Part shown: positions 36,113 to 45,983 of the stretch, piece by piece
How the letters are laid out: each line of letters begins with the position of its first letter
Numbering within the stretch: position 1 is the stretch's first letter
From: Rickettsiella endosymbiont of Xylota segnis
GTDB lineage: Bacteria; Pseudomonadota; Gammaproteobacteria; Diplorickettsiales; Diplorickettsiaceae
Assembly: GCF_964019545.1 (NCBI RefSeq)
Contig: NZ_OZ026451.1
Location: 62,001 to 126,000, forward strand
Reading direction: 5' to 3'
Length of the DNA: 64,000 bases
Notes under the pieces: generated by a model
The model's database searches: none
What the model saw: the letters and a program-made list of their open reading frames with translations, nothing else
Told to the model about the DNA's origin: nothing
Translations under genes and position numbers: made by a program

Positions 36113-37300
36113 TTAAAAAACATCAACTATAATCGCATGCGCAATGATAATAGAGGAGCACAGGATCAGCAAACATAATAATTTTTTTCCGCCCATGACG
36201 CGATAGGAAGCATTAATTTGTTGTCGGTAACGCCCAGACCAAGCCATTAATGCGGGAAGCAAAGCCAACAAAACAGCACACCATATCCCAGCATAATTCA
36301 ATGCCAGCATAAATGAAGCGGGATAAAACAAAACAATCATTAAAGGAGGTAAAAATGTAAGTAAATACACGATAAATTTATTTTTTTCGGTTTGGCCTAA
36401 CGCTAAACCATCAAGTAAGAAATCATATAAACTAATACCGACACCTAAAAAAGAAGTTGCTAAACAAATGGATGTAAAAATCCAAGCAAATAAAGTAATG
36501 CTATTTTTGTTTAGTAAATGGCTCAATGTGTTGGTCAGATGACTAGTAGATTGGCTGGACTGGGCAATTGTTAAAAGTTTATTGATAGGAATAACTCCCA
36601 TAATAGCTCCATTCCAGAAAATATAACAAATAAGTGGGATTAAACTACCTAAAATAATGACTTGACGTAATTGTTTAACATTACTATGAAAATAATTGCG
36701 TAAACTTGGAATAATGGCGGCAAAGCCAAACGATGTAATAATGATAGTAAGGCTATTTGGTAAGTAATGTATATTACCCTGCGTTAATTGTTTGGCAGAT
36801 ATATAAGGAAATAAAAATAATATCAGGAGAAAAAAAATAAGTAATTTTCCTCCCATTAGAATTCGGTTCATTAAATCCACAGAATGCATTCCTTTGTAAA
36901 CAATAGGGCCTAAGCACAGTACAAATAAAATGGTTGTAACAATTGTTGAAAAATGAAAATTTATTTTCTGTAAGATACCTTGTAAAAAATCTGAACCACC
37001 CGCGATATACGCTGCTAGCAAAGCATATAGCAATAATAAATAACATAACCAGGCAATGATCTCGCCTGGAACTCCCAAAGTTGCACGCGCCATAGATATT
37101 AAATGACTATTAGGAGGGAACCAAAGATTTATTTCTAAAATGAGCAACCCTCCCGCTAGCATAATACCCCAACAAACAATCAAAAAAAGTGACGAATCTA
37201 AAAAGCCTACTTGAGCAGTTGCAAGAGGTAAAGCTAACATCCCGCCACCTATGGCATTGCCAGTAATTAATAAAATTCCGCCGAATTGTTTTATATTCAT
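36113..37300 (-). CDS. Aromatic amino acid permease (HAAAP / TyrP-Mtr type), paralogue 1
   Basis: 395 residues, about 11 membrane helices. The start GGILLITGNAIGGGMLALPLATAQVGF is the conserved first helix of the hydroxy/aromatic amino acid permease family (TyrP, Mtr, TnaB). TSFGFAAIIPSLRNYF and ATSFLGVGISLYDFLLDGL are further family landmarks. It imports tyrosine or tryptophan with protons by homology; exact specificity is unknown. It is 8 bp downstream of a paralogue. A shadow reading frame on the same strand was ignored. Confidence 0.88.
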   Translation of the reverse strand: MNIKQFGGILLITGNAIGGGMLALPLATAQVGFLDSSLFLIVCWGIMLAGGLLILEINLWFPPNSHLISMARATLGVPGEIIAWLCYLLLLYALLAAYIAGGSDFLQGILQKINFHFSTIVTTILFVLCLGPIVYKGMHSVDLMNRILMGGKLLIFFLLILFLFPYISAKQLTQGNIHYLPNSLTIIITSFGFAAIIPSLRNYFHSNVKQLRQVIILGSLIPLICYIFWNGAIMGVIPINKLLTIAQSSQSTSHLTNTLSHLLNKNSITLFAWIFTSICLATSFLGVGISLYDFLLDGLALGQTEKNKFIVYLLTFLPPLMIVLFYPASFMLALNYAGIWCAVLLALLPALMAWSGRYRQQINASYRVMGGKKLLCLLILCSSIIIAHAIIVDVF

Positions 37301-37308
37301 AGGATTTG

Positions 37309-38508
37309 TTAGTAAATGAAGCTTAAAATAATAATAAATAATGCTATTATCATTAAACTAAGTAATAAAAGCTTTCCTCCGGCAACTTGATATCCTAAAG
37401 CACATTTTTTAATATACCGTCCACTCCATGCCATCATAGCGGGAAGAAGTATTAATAAAATGGCGCAGAGAACCCCTGCATAAGATAAAGCCATAATGAA
37501 AGCATGAGGATAATGATTGGCAATGAATAATGGAGGAAAAAAAGTAAGTGCATAAAGAACCAACTTCTTTAAACCTTTTTTTTCAATTTGTAATCCATCA
37601 CTAAAAAAATCAAATAGACTTAAAGCAACTCCTAAAAAAGAAGTAGCAAAACATATGGATGTAAATATTTTTGCTAAAAAATTAACTAATCTATTATTCA
37701 GTAAATGATTCAAGGCAGATATTAAGTCGCTAGTGGAATGTCCCGAATGATACATGAATAGTAAACCTAAATTTCCATGTGTGGGTATGGCGCCCATTAT
37801 AGTTAATTCCCACAAAATATAGCAGAATAATGGAATTAAGCTGCCAATAAGAATAGCTCTACGTAACATAAAAAAATCATTACTAAAATAACTACGTAAG
37901 CTTGGAACAATTACTGCAAAGCCAAATGAGGTCATAATAACCGTCGTACTACTTAAAATAACACTAAGCTGATATGCATTTTCCAGGCTAAATAAGTAAT
38001 GAAAAGAAATAAAAGGAAAAATACAAATCACTAATAAAATAAAGGCTAATAGTTTGCTAGACATTAGAGCTCTGTTAACATAATCGACGGAGCCTAATCC
38101 TTTAAAAACGATTAAACTTAATAATCCTGCAAATAATAATGCGGAAAGTTTTGTGGATAGGTGCAAATGAAATGTTAATAGTAGATGTTGTAAGAAATCG
38201 CTGCCACCCGCAATATAAGCAGCTAATAAAGCATCTAACAATAAAAGATAGCTAAGCCAGGCAATGGCTTGACCAAACTTACCTAGGGTCGTTTTAGCCA
38301 TGCTAATTAAATTGCTGTTTACACTATGCCAAAGATTAACTTCTAAAATAAGCAATGCAGCAGCGGTCATTATAGCCCAACACAATACTAAAAAAATTAG
38401 TGCATTTATAAAGCCTAATTGTGCAGTAGCAATTGGCAGGACTAACATTCCTCCTCCAATACTGGTACCAATGATAAGTAAAATGCCACCGATAAGTTTA
38501 TTGTTCAT
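37309..38508 (-). CDS. Aromatic amino acid permease (HAAAP / TyrP-Mtr type), paralogue 2
   Basis: 399 residues. Same family and topology as the downstream gene: GGILLIIGTSIGGGMLVLPIATAQLGF in helix 1, TSFGFAVIVPSLRSYF in the middle and ATSFLGVALSLFDFFSDGL. The two proteins are clearly paralogous yet well diverged, so the duplication is old and different substrates are plausible. lpxL lies 8 bp upstream, so ferredoxin-lpxL-permease-permease may be one transcript. Confidence 0.88.
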   Translation of the reverse strand: MNNKLIGGILLIIGTSIGGGMLVLPIATAQLGFINALIFLVLCWAIMTAAALLILEVNLWHSVNSNLISMAKTTLGKFGQAIAWLSYLLLLDALLAAYIAGGSDFLQHLLLTFHLHLSTKLSALLFAGLLSLIVFKGLGSVDYVNRALMSSKLLAFILLVICIFPFISFHYLFSLENAYQLSVILSSTTVIMTSFGFAVIVPSLRSYFSNDFFMLRRAILIGSLIPLFCYILWELTIMGAIPTHGNLGLLFMYHSGHSTSDLISALNHLLNNRLVNFLAKIFTSICFATSFLGVALSLFDFFSDGLQIEKKGLKKLVLYALTFFPPLFIANHYPHAFIMALSYAGVLCAILLILLPAMMAWSGRYIKKCALGYQVAGGKLLLLSLMIIALFIIILSFIY

Positions 38509-38516
38509 ATTTATTT

Positions 38517-39425
38517 TTAATAGAGGTACGGATCATTTTGGGGGCGTGTTTTAAAGCGTCGATGTATCCAAAGATATTGATCGGGGTGTGCTCGAACAGC
38601 TTGTTCTAACAATTGGTTAAAACGCAGCATATCTTGGTAGTCATCTCCCTGGCCAAAACTTTCTAAAATAGGTCCGATAGTTATTTGATAACCTTTTCCT
38701 TTTGGAAGGCGATGATAAAATAGGGTGACAACTTGTGCTTTAGTTCGATTGGCATAGCGACTTGGTGTTGAGATGGTAGCAGTAGAAATGTTAAAAAATG
38801 GCGGAAAAATGCTGTGCGTAGGCCCATAGTCTTGATCCGCAGCATACCAAATGGCTTTGTTTTGTTTCAAAGTTTTAATAATTTGGCGAATAGCATGGCG
38901 ATGTATAGGTTGCATCCAGTTAAAATTACGATGTTGTTTTAATAACCTATCGATGACTCGGTTTTTTTGTTCACGGTAAACAACATACATCGGAAAAATA
39001 TTAGAAAAAAGACGCCCACAGATATCCAAAGATGTAAAATGGGCACTTAAAATAAGTACACCTTTTTTTTTGGCGAGTGCTTTTTGCAAATGTTCTAAGC
39101 CTTGTACATGAATTAGAGAATCTAGTTTATGATCAGGCATCCACCACGCCATGGCAGACTCAATGAGTCCCATTCCTAAGGATTGAAATTGTTTTTTAAG
39201 TAAACTTTCTCGTTCTTTATTGGATAATTCAGGAAAGCAAAGTTTCAGATTAATTTCCCCAATACGTCGAAACTTTTTTAATAAATAATAGGAAATTCGA
39301 CCTAAATTTTTACCAAATTGTAGTTGTAGTCTATAAGGAAATTTGATAATGAGATATAGGATTCCTAATCCTAACCAAGTAGGCCAATAACGAGGATGTA
39401 TCAGTTCTAAAAAATTATTTTGCAT
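38517..39425 (-). CDS. lpxL: Lipid A late acyltransferase (LpxL/HtrB-like)
   Basis: 302 residues. The HX4D acyltransferase motif is His129-Asp134 (SAHFTSLD), with YREQKNR and DQDYGPTHSIFPPFF also typical. An N-terminal membrane anchor is at about residues 16-32. It adds a secondary acyl chain to Kdo2-lipid IVA at the inner membrane. LpxL versus LpxM or LpxP cannot be settled by eye; DQDYGP is closest to LpxL/P. It overlaps the upstream ferredoxin gene by 11 bp. Confidence 0.88.
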   Translation of the reverse strand: MQNNFLELIHPRYWPTWLGLGILYLIIKFPYRLQLQFGKNLGRISYYLLKKFRRIGEINLKLCFPELSNKERESLLKKQFQSLGMGLIESAMAWWMPDHKLDSLIHVQGLEHLQKALAKKKGVLILSAHFTSLDICGRLFSNIFPMYVVYREQKNRVIDRLLKQHRNFNWMQPIHRHAIRQIIKTLKQNKAIWYAADQDYGPTHSIFPPFFNISTATISTPSRYANRTKAQVVTLFYHRLPKGKGYQITIGPILESFGQGDDYQDMLRFNQLLEQAVRAHPDQYLWIHRRFKTRPQNDPYLY

Positions 39426-39735
39426 TAGGTAATAGTAATCGATGTGCTATTTGTTGTTTAATTAGGTGTTGTTCAATAATCTCGTCAATATCATGTTGTG
39501 TTTCATAGTGATACCAGGCGCTTTCAGGGTAAATCACCCATATTGGCCCTAAACTACACCGTCCTAGACACCCGGAATGGCTTACTCGAATTTTTTGTTG
39601 GTGATTTACAGTCAGTTGCTTTATCTTGTTTTTTAGATAATCAAATAAGGGCTTGGCGCCGCGTTTAGAACAACAATCTTTATTATTTTCCCTTAGATTA
39701 GTACATATGAAGATATGCTGTTGATAATAGGACAT
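39415..39735 (-). CDS. Thioredoxin-like [2Fe-2S] ferredoxin
   Basis: 106 residues from MSYYQQHIFICTN at 39735; the frame extends to 39789 but the extra residues (LISGKVKLSYFYFKTKF) do not fit the family. Cluster cysteines are seen in FICTN, KDCCSKRG, and SGCLGRCSLGP, the order of the (2Fe-2S) ferredoxin family related to the NuoE thioredoxin-like fold. The electron partner is unknown. It overlaps lpxL by 11 bp. Confidence 0.8.
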   Translation of the reverse strand: MSYYQQHIFICTNLRENNKDCCSKRGAKPLFDYLKNKIKQLTVNHQQKIRVSHSGCLGRCSLGPIWVIYPESAWYHYETQHDIDEIIEQHLIKQQIAHRLLLPNAK

Positions 39736-39922
39736 AAATTTTGTTTTAAAGTAAAAATAAGAAAGTTTTACTTTACCAGAAATAAGCAAGTATCTCTATT
39801 AAACAGCCGGTTTATCTGCCTTAAAATTCGAATTTCTGGAAAAAAACTGGAGTAATCATTAAAGTGATCAAATGAGTCTTTTTGAGTTAAACTAATAACT
39901 TAAACAAGGAGGAAAATAGTTT

Positions 39923-40387
39923 ATGTCAAATATTATACGATACAGATCCCCTTCTTTATTACACCAATTACACCGGCTATCGCAAGAATGGGATCAGTTG
40001 TTTGATCCCAGTCACCAACTTATTGAAGATAGTTCCTTGGTAGAAACTAGTCACTGGGCACCTGCAGTGGATATCAAAGAAGAGCCTACTCGTTTTGTAC
40101 TTTTTGCAGATATTCCAGGTGTTGATCCGAAAGATATTGAAATTTCAATGGAGAGTGGAATATTAACAATTAAAGGCGAAAGAGCTGCGATGCGCACCGA
40201 AGAAAATGAAGGATATACACGAATTGAACGATCCAAAGGAAGTTTTTATCGCCGCTTTGCTTTACCTGATACTGCAAACGCAGATAAGATAACTGCAGAA
40301 GGAAAACAGGGGGTACTTAGAATAATTATTCCTAAAAGGGATAAAGCTGCGGCCAAAAAAATAAAGGTGGAGGATCAAAAAGATTAA
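39923..40387 (+). CDS. Small heat-shock protein (Hsp20/alpha-crystallin)
   Basis: 154 residues. The alpha-crystallin domain runs from about WAPAVDIKEEPTRFVLFADIPG (residue 45) to the GVLRIIIPKRD region, with the IXI-like tail KIKVE. It is an ATP-independent holdase against protein aggregation. A strong AAGGAGG ribosome site lies 9 bases before the ATG. I looked for a sigma-32 promoter in the 130-bp upstream region and saw no clear one. Monocistronic, converging on the glycosylase gene. Confidence 0.93.
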   Translation: MSNIIRYRSPSLLHQLHRLSQEWDQLFDPSHQLIEDSSLVETSHWAPAVDIKEEPTRFVLFADIPGVDPKDIEISMESGILTIKGERAAMRTEENEGYTRIERSKGSFYRRFALPDTANADKITAEGKQGVLRIIIPKRDKAAAKKIKVEDQKD

Positions 40388-40444
40388 TTTTTTAATCGTC
40401 AGCCTATGAATTCGATTAGGAATTCGTGTATAAGCTTATAATCT

Positions 40445-41035
40445 CTAAGGAGATGTACTTAGTACGGTAGTGCATGCCACACGTAGAGCTGGGATGGTGA
40501 TTTTTTCAAACCATGAATTTCGCTTTAACCAAATATTATTGCGGGGTGAGGGATGTGGTAATGGAAAATATCTCGGAAGATAATCTGTGTAGGCAGCTAC
40601 GGTTTCTGTTAAATTTGCTTTAGCACGACTACCTAAATAATGTTTTTGTGCATACTGCCCAATTAATAAGGTTAGTTGAATGTTTGGAAGATTAGCTAAA
40701 AGTTTAGGTAACCAAGTACTTGCACATTCTTTTCGTGGAGGTAAATCGCCCGAATGTCCTGTTCCTGGATAGCAGAAACCCATGGGAATGATGGCAATTT
40801 GATTTGTATTATAAAAATTTTTTTTATCAAGTTGTAACCAGTGCCGTAAACGATCTCCGCTAGGATCGTTCCAAGGAATTCCTGTGTTGTGTACACGAAT
40901 TCCTGGCGCTTGACCAACGATAAGTAAACGACTCAGGTTGTGTGCTTGTAGTATGGGTCTGGGAGTTAAGGGTAAGTGATTGGCACAGAGTTGACACTCA
41001 CGAATGTTTTTGATTAAAGGTAAAATTTTATTCAT
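40445..41035 (-). CDS. Uracil-DNA glycosylase-superfamily protein
   Basis: 196 residues. Motif 1 is GQAPGIRVHNTGIPWNDPSGDRLR and motif 2 HPSPRNNIW, as in the small uracil-DNA-glycosylase-like proteins annotated as uracil-DNA glycosylase family. An N-terminal CQLCANH recalls the cysteine pairs of family 4/5 enzymes, but the other two cluster Cys are not obvious, so iron-sulfur binding is uncertain. Likely DNA repair; substrate not proved. Confidence 0.78.
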   Translation of the reverse strand: MNKILPLIKNIRECQLCANHLPLTPRPILQAHNLSRLLIVGQAPGIRVHNTGIPWNDPSGDRLRHWLQLDKKNFYNTNQIAIIPMGFCYPGTGHSGDLPPRKECASTWLPKLLANLPNIQLTLLIGQYAQKHYLGSRAKANLTETVAAYTDYLPRYFPLPHPSPRNNIWLKRNSWFEKITIPALRVACTTVLSTSP

Positions 41036-41051
41036 AACAGGATGGAGGTTC

Positions 41052-41141
41052 TATACTCTTGTAATTGGACTTTGTTATCTGCCGTGGCTAGGATGCGAGT
41101 TGGGCAGCAATACAGACAAAAATTCAAGTGTAAAGAGTATA
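41052..41141 (-). repeat. Dispersed TATACTC repeat, copy C (partly rearranged)
   Basis: The right part (GGATGCGAGTTGGGCAGCAA, then AAAAATTCAAGTGTAAAGAGTATA) aligns with copy A; the left part has been replaced although a TATACTC remains at 41052. It lies upstream of the small acidic protein gene. A 60-codon frame through it is not a gene. Confidence 0.7.
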
Positions 41142-41213
41142 CTTGCCAAATGGGTATTATACCCACTAAAGTAAGCGCTAAAAATAGGCTGCTTTATTTA
41201 ATAGGTAGGATCT

Positions 41214-41510
41214 ATGGAGTATAAAGAAACAGAGGCTTTATTAGAAGAAGATGATGGTGATGGAAGTAGTGATACTGAATTGCCACCTGATATCTTAGAT
41301 ATTGAAGATGAAGAATTAGATACATGGCCTGAAGAATTGGCCTTAGATGCATTAAATAAGAAAACAAAAGTCTCGCCTGTTCGATTTTCACTTGAAAAGC
41401 GTCGAGCTATTGAAGATTATTTAGAGCAACGACGATTACGAGAGGAATTCGATTATGAGTTTGAAAATGAACTCATATCAGAAGCTTCTGATGCAACAAA
41501 AAGTGAGTAG
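41214..41510 (+). CDS. Small acidic PA3496-like protein
   Basis: 98 residues, very acidic in the first 45 ([26 protein letters not shown]), then a basic helical segment [27 protein letters not shown]. The latter resembles the C-terminal part of PA3496-type hypothetical proteins of Pseudomonas. No membrane segment. It ends 2 bp before accA, so it is surely co-transcribed with it. Function unknown; the match to the PA3496 group is a moderate-confidence recognition. Confidence 0.65.
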   Translation: MEYKETEALLEEDDGDGSSDTELPPDILDIEDEELDTWPEELALDALNKKTKVSPVRFSLEKRRAIEDYLEQRRLREEFDYEFENELISEASDATKSE

Positions 41511-41512
41511 CT

Positions 41513-42460
41513 ATGCACTTTAAGTTTTTGGATTTTGAACAACCCATTGCAGAGCTTGGGGCAAAAATAGAAGAGCTACGTAAGTTGGGTAACGATGCCG
41601 ATCTTAATGTCAACGAAGAAATCAAACGTTTAGAACAAAAGAAAATAGAATTAACTGAATCTATTTTCCAGTCCTTAAATGCTTGGCAGATAGTTCAATT
41701 GGCCCGTCATCCACAACGACCTTATTTCTCAGATTATATTAGCAGAATTTTTTCTGATTTTGATGAACTACATGGTGATAGAGAATTTTCAGATGATCCT
41801 TCTATTATCGGTGGAATTGCTTATTTAGCGGATCAACCGGTTGTTATCATGGGTCAGCAAAAAGGGCGTACCACCAATGAAAAAGTTCTACGTAATTTTG
41901 GTATGCCTAAACCAGAAGGTTATCGTAAAGCAATTCGGTTAATGGAATTAGCCGAAAGGTTTAAACTGCCCATTCTGACTTTTATTGATACACCCGGCGC
42001 TTATCCTGGTATAGATGCAGAAGAACGTAACCAAAGTGGTGCGATTGCACAAAATTTACAAGTGATGTCCCAGTTAAAGACACCTATTATTTCCACAATA
42101 ATTGGAGAAGGTGGCTCAGGAGGTGCTTTAGCCATTGGTGTGGCAGACAGAATTTTGATGTTGCAATATAGTGTTTATTCAGTTATTTCCCCGGAGGGAT
42201 GTGCATCTATTTTATGGAAAAGTGCTGAAAAAGCGTCCGAAGCAGCAGAAGCGATGGCTATGAATGCTGATCGTTTGTATAAACTTAAACTGATAGATGC
42301 AGTGATTCAAGAGCCTTTAGGTGGTGCCCATACCGATTTTGATGAGATGGCTAATCAGCTAAAAATTGAACTTGTTAAGCAATTAGCACAAATCCAATAT
42401 TTCTCTATGGAAAAATTACTCGAACTGCGTTACAACAAGATTTTAGCTATTGGTGTCTAA
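41513..42460 (+). CDS. accA: Acetyl-CoA carboxylase carboxyltransferase subunit alpha
   Basis: 315 residues. The crotonase-like carboxyltransferase core shows [78 protein letters not shown] and [11 protein letters not shown]. AccA pairs with AccD to carboxylate acetyl-CoA for fatty acid synthesis. It is preceded by the acidic small gene (2 bp) and followed by pnuC (37 bp). Confidence 0.97.
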   Translation: MHFKFLDFEQPIAELGAKIEELRKLGNDADLNVNEEIKRLEQKKIELTESIFQSLNAWQIVQLARHPQRPYFSDYISRIFSDFDELHGDREFSDDPSIIGGIAYLADQPVVIMGQQKGRTTNEKVLRNFGMPKPEGYRKAIRLMELAERFKLPILTFIDTPGAYPGIDAEERNQSGAIAQNLQVMSQLKTPIISTIIGEGGSGGALAIGVADRILMLQYSVYSVISPEGCASILWKSAEKASEAAEAMAMNADRLYKLKLIDAVIQEPLGGAHTDFDEMANQLKIELVKQLAQIQYFSMEKLLELRYNKILAIGV

Positions 42461-42497
42461 TTTATAGCGCATATAGCTGCCAATCCAAGATTAAAAT

Positions 42498-43085
42498 ATG
42501 AAGCTTATATCTATCGAAGCAATAGCTTTTACTTCAGGAATAGTCAATATTTACCTTTTAACACGTTGTAGTTTATGGAATTGGTTTTTTGGGATATTGA
42601 CCGTTTCTCTGTATGCAATCATTTTTTTTAATACCAAGCTGTATGCCGATATGAGTTTACAGGGAGTTTTTTTATTTTTTCAGTTTTATGGGCTGTACCA
42701 ATGGCGCTATGGTAGTAAAGAAAACAAGCCAATTGCTCTGCAAATAGTGAGTTTATCAACTTGCTTGACTTTAGTTGTAGCGACTATTATTTTATTTGCA
42801 GGCATTAGTTTTATTTTAAAATATAGCACTGATTCTACAACTATTTATGCCGATGCCATGATTACAGCATTAAGTTTGATTGCTCAATGGATGATGAGTA
42901 AAAAATATTTACAGCATTGGGTTTTATGGATAATTATCGATTTGATTTCTATTAATTTGTATATTAGCAAAACCTTGTATGTAACAGCGTTGCTTTATTT
43001 AGTCTTTATGCTGCTATGTTTCAAAGGCTACTATCAATGGAGGGAAACTTTAAATAAATCGAGATGGGCTCATTCCATCGCATAA
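42498..43085 (+). CDS. pnuC: PnuC nicotinamide riboside transporter
   Basis: 195 residues with about seven membrane helices. PnuC landmarks: NWFFGILTVSLYAIIFFNTKLYADMSLQGVFLFFQFYGLYQWRYG and a final LCFKGYYQWRETL. It lets nicotinamide riboside diffuse in for NAD synthesis, which suggests NAD precursor salvage from the host; no NAD synthesis gene is in the window to test this. Same strand as accA and tilS. Confidence 0.88.
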   Translation: MKLISIEAIAFTSGIVNIYLLTRCSLWNWFFGILTVSLYAIIFFNTKLYADMSLQGVFLFFQFYGLYQWRYGSKENKPIALQIVSLSTCLTLVVATIILFAGISFILKYSTDSTTIYADAMITALSLIAQWMMSKKYLQHWVLWIIIDLISINLYISKTLYVTALLYLVFMLLCFKGYYQWRETLNKSRWAHSIA

Positions 43086-43176
43086 ATTAAATCTAATTTA
43101 TCCTTATTATTTCATTTTTTCATAGATATTTCTATTAAGCTTTACAATTCCTAGGCAAATTTTGTATGGTTGGCGT

Positions 43177-44526
43177 ATGTTTACACACGAAAAACTTGAG
43201 TGTTTATTAAAACAATACCCCACATCGGCTAGGTTTTGGGTTGCCTATAGTGGTGGGCTGGATTCGCAAGTTCTACTCCATGCATTAAGTCGCATGCTCC
43301 CTAAAAAACGTTTACGGGTTATCCATGTCAATCATGGTTGGCATGCTGATTCAATTAAATGGGCCAATATTTGCCGAGATAACTGTGAAAAATTAGGTAT
43401 TTATTGCAATATTGTTCCCATAGATGCTCGTCCTAAATCTGGTGAGAGCCCAGAAGCATACGCCCGGGCGGCACGGTATGGGGCCATAGCCAAACTAGTT
43501 CCCACAGGAGATTATTTGTTAACAGCGCATCACCGTAATGATCAAGCAGAAACTTTTTTATTACAACTGTTACGAGGGGCAGGTCTAAAAGGCTTAATTA
43601 GCATGCCATTTTGTCAGGTATTTTCAAAAGCCTATCTAATACGACCATTGCTAGATTTTACTCGTTCAGAGCTTTATGAGTATGCTCAAGTGTATCAATT
43701 AACTTGGATCGAAGATGATAGTAATATGGATTTACGCTTTAATCGTAACTATATTCGTCATCAAGTGTTGCCACTTATTCAGCAACGTTGGCCTCAAGCC
43801 GACAAAACTATTGCAAGAGCTGCTGCAAATTTAGCTGAAGCTCATTCATTGCTTGATGAAATAGCCTACCAGGATTGGTGTATGGTTCAAGGATCTGCAC
43901 CGAATATGATAATTATTTCTAGCTTAAAAAAGCTAAGTGCTAAACGTCGAACTAATGTTTTACGTTATTGGTTAAGTCAGTTACATTGCGCTTTACCTAG
44001 TCAAAAACAATTACAACAAATTGAATTTTTATTAGAAAGTAGAATGGATGCATCTCCGCAAGTTAATTGGGGAGATATACAATTACGTCGTTACAGAGAT
44101 TATATATATGTTCTTAATTTGGTAGAAAATGAAAAAATTTTAAAAAGAAGTTTGATTACATGGAAGTTGGGTCAGACAGTTGCATTGCCTACATTGGATC
44201 AATTGACAACAAAGCAGGTTTTTGGCGCAGGATTGAACTATTCATTACTAAATGAACGGCAAGTCGATGTGACTTTTCGTCAAGGAGGAGAAAGATTTTA
44301 TGCAAGCAATCGTCAAGGTTCTCATCCGTTAAAAAAATTATTTCAAGAATGGGGCATACCTCCATGGCAGCGCAATAAGGTTCCTCTCATTTACTATCAA
44401 AAGGAACTAATTGCTGTGGCTGGATATGATGTAGATCCTCGTTTTGCAGCAAAGGAAAATGAGTTAGGCCTTGTTATTGAACTTATTCCAAACTTTTCCA
44501 ATAATAATCGATTTCTAACCAATTGA
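43177..44526 (+). CDS. tilS: tRNA(Ile)-lysidine synthase
   Basis: 449 residues from the ATG at 43177; the frame extends to a TTG at 43162. The PP-loop is AYSGGLDSQ near residue 26. RVIHVNHG, LTAHHRNDQAETFLLQLLRGAGLKGL and WIEDDSNMDLRFNRNYIRH are family landmarks, and a C-terminal TilS domain is present (FRQGGERFYASNRQG). It changes C34 of tRNA-Ile(CAU) to lysidine so that AUA is read as isoleucine; essential. Confidence 0.95.
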   Translation: MFTHEKLECLLKQYPTSARFWVAYSGGLDSQVLLHALSRMLPKKRLRVIHVNHGWHADSIKWANICRDNCEKLGIYCNIVPIDARPKSGESPEAYARAARYGAIAKLVPTGDYLLTAHHRNDQAETFLLQLLRGAGLKGLISMPFCQVFSKAYLIRPLLDFTRSELYEYAQVYQLTWIEDDSNMDLRFNRNYIRHQVLPLIQQRWPQADKTIARAAANLAEAHSLLDEIAYQDWCMVQGSAPNMIIISSLKKLSAKRRTNVLRYWLSQLHCALPSQKQLQQIEFLLESRMDASPQVNWGDIQLRRYRDYIYVLNLVENEKILKRSLITWKLGQTVALPTLDQLTTKQVFGAGLNYSLLNERQVDVTFRQGGERFYASNRQGSHPLKKLFQEWGIPPWQRNKVPLIYYQKELIAVAGYDVDPRFAAKENELGLVIELIPNFSNNNRFLTN

Positions 44527-44536
44527 TTAGAAGCTT

Positions 44537-45889
44537 TTATTTAATCACCACGAATCTAATGCCGCCCCGCGATAATACGTTAACTAAAAGTTCTTGTTTA
44601 CTTTGTTTAGCGACCTCTTGTAACTGAGTAACATTAGTTACATCTATTTGATTCGCAGACATTATGACGTCTCCAGGTCGGATACCCGCATGCCAGGCCA
44701 TACTATCTTCATCTGTATCAACGACTTCTACGCCAATCAAATGACCTTGGCCAGTAATAGTTTGACAGAAATCGCGTAATACTAATCCATAGAGAAACGG
44801 ATTATCATGTTCAGCTACTTTTTTATAATCTTTAGGATCAGTTAGGTTTATTACTGTATTGATGGTTTTCCCTTTGCGTAATAGTTTAATATTAATTTTA
44901 TCTCCGACTCTTAACATACCGACGATATTTTTTACTTGTCCGCCGTTATGGATGGGTATGCCGTTAATCGATTGAATAATATCACCGGTTTGAATTCCTG
45001 CAGTTTTGGCGGGTGAATAGTTAGGCACCTGGGAGATTAATGCTCCGTTAGTCTCTGTGGAAATATGCAGCGCGGTTGCAAGTGCAGGTGTCAAGTCTTG
45101 GACTAGCACACCCATTAATCCCCGTTTTACTGAACCATATTCAGCTAATTGTTTCATAACACCGTGCGCCATATTAACGGGAATAGCAAAACCAATACCT
45201 ATGTTTCCTGCATTGGAGCCTGGCGCCAATATAGCTGTGTTGATCCCCATTAATTGTCCTTGCAAATTAATTAAAGCACCACCAGAATTACCTGGATTAA
45301 TAGGAGCATCGGTCTGAATAAAATTCTCAAAACCTTCTATCCCCAATCCAGTACGCTGTAATGCGCTGACAATACCTGAAGTGACTGTTTGATTAAGTCC
45401 AAAAGGATTTCCTATAGCAGCTACAAAATCACCTACTTTAAGGTTATCCGAATTACCCAGAGGAATAGCGGTTAAATGATCAGGCGTGATGGTAAGTAAG
45501 GCGATATCAGAAGCGGGATCTGCACCTTTAAGTGTCGCTTTAAAAACGCGACCATCACTTAAAGTGACTGTAATGGTTTTAGCTTCATGAATAACATGTG
45601 CGTTAGTTAAAATATAGCCTGCTTTAGCATCTACAATAACGCCTGAACCCATACTTTCAAAATGGCGTGGATAAGGATGTCCAGGGACAGGAGGTGGTAA
45701 TTGATTGAGTGGAATATCGCCTTGAACAGAAACATTCACCACAGCCGGTAAAATAGGCTGCAACATCTGAGAGATACTATCTTTGTTTATTTGATGAGCT
45801 AAACTAAAAGGCCAGCCGGCGTAGCTTAAAGGGCAAAAACCGATCACGAGTAAGGAACTGATTAATAATTGGTATAATAGTTTTTTCAT
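44537..45889 (-). CDS. Periplasmic serine protease DegP/DegQ (HtrA)
   Basis: 450 residues. Signal peptide to about residue 24, trypsin-like domain with His98 (TNAHVI), Asp128 (DIALL) and Ser202 (GNSGGAL), then two PDZ domains (about 258-345 and 365-450; GLMGVLVQDLTP, GIRPGDVIMSANQ). It degrades or refolds misfolded envelope proteins. DegP and DegQ cannot be told apart by eye; the Q-linker between H and the start is short (PPPVPGHPYPRHF), more DegQ-like. It is divergent from coq7 and convergent with tilS. Confidence 0.93.
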   Translation of the reverse strand: MKKLLYQLLISSLLVIGFCPLSYAGWPFSLAHQINKDSISQMLQPILPAVVNVSVQGDIPLNQLPPPVPGHPYPRHFESMGSGVIVDAKAGYILTNAHVIHEAKTITVTLSDGRVFKATLKGADPASDIALLTITPDHLTAIPLGNSDNLKVGDFVAAIGNPFGLNQTVTSGIVSALQRTGLGIEGFENFIQTDAPINPGNSGGALINLQGQLMGINTAILAPGSNAGNIGIGFAIPVNMAHGVMKQLAEYGSVKRGLMGVLVQDLTPALATALHISTETNGALISQVPNYSPAKTAGIQTGDIIQSINGIPIHNGGQVKNIVGMLRVGDKINIKLLRKGKTINTVINLTDPKDYKKVAEHDNPFLYGLVLRDFCQTITGQGHLIGVEVVDTDEDSMAWHAGIRPGDVIMSANQIDVTNVTQLQEVAKQSKQELLVNVLSRGGIRFVVIK

Positions 45890-45983
45890 AGATGTATGAG
45901 ATCAAATTAATAGCTAGTTAAGCTTAACGTATTTTTTGGTTTTGTTGCAATTATTGAGTATTATACACTCTAAAGGTTATTAA

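Noticed and set aside
41042-41224. 60-residue frame on the plus strand
   Set aside because: It runs through dispersed repeat copy C and has no ribosome site or family match.
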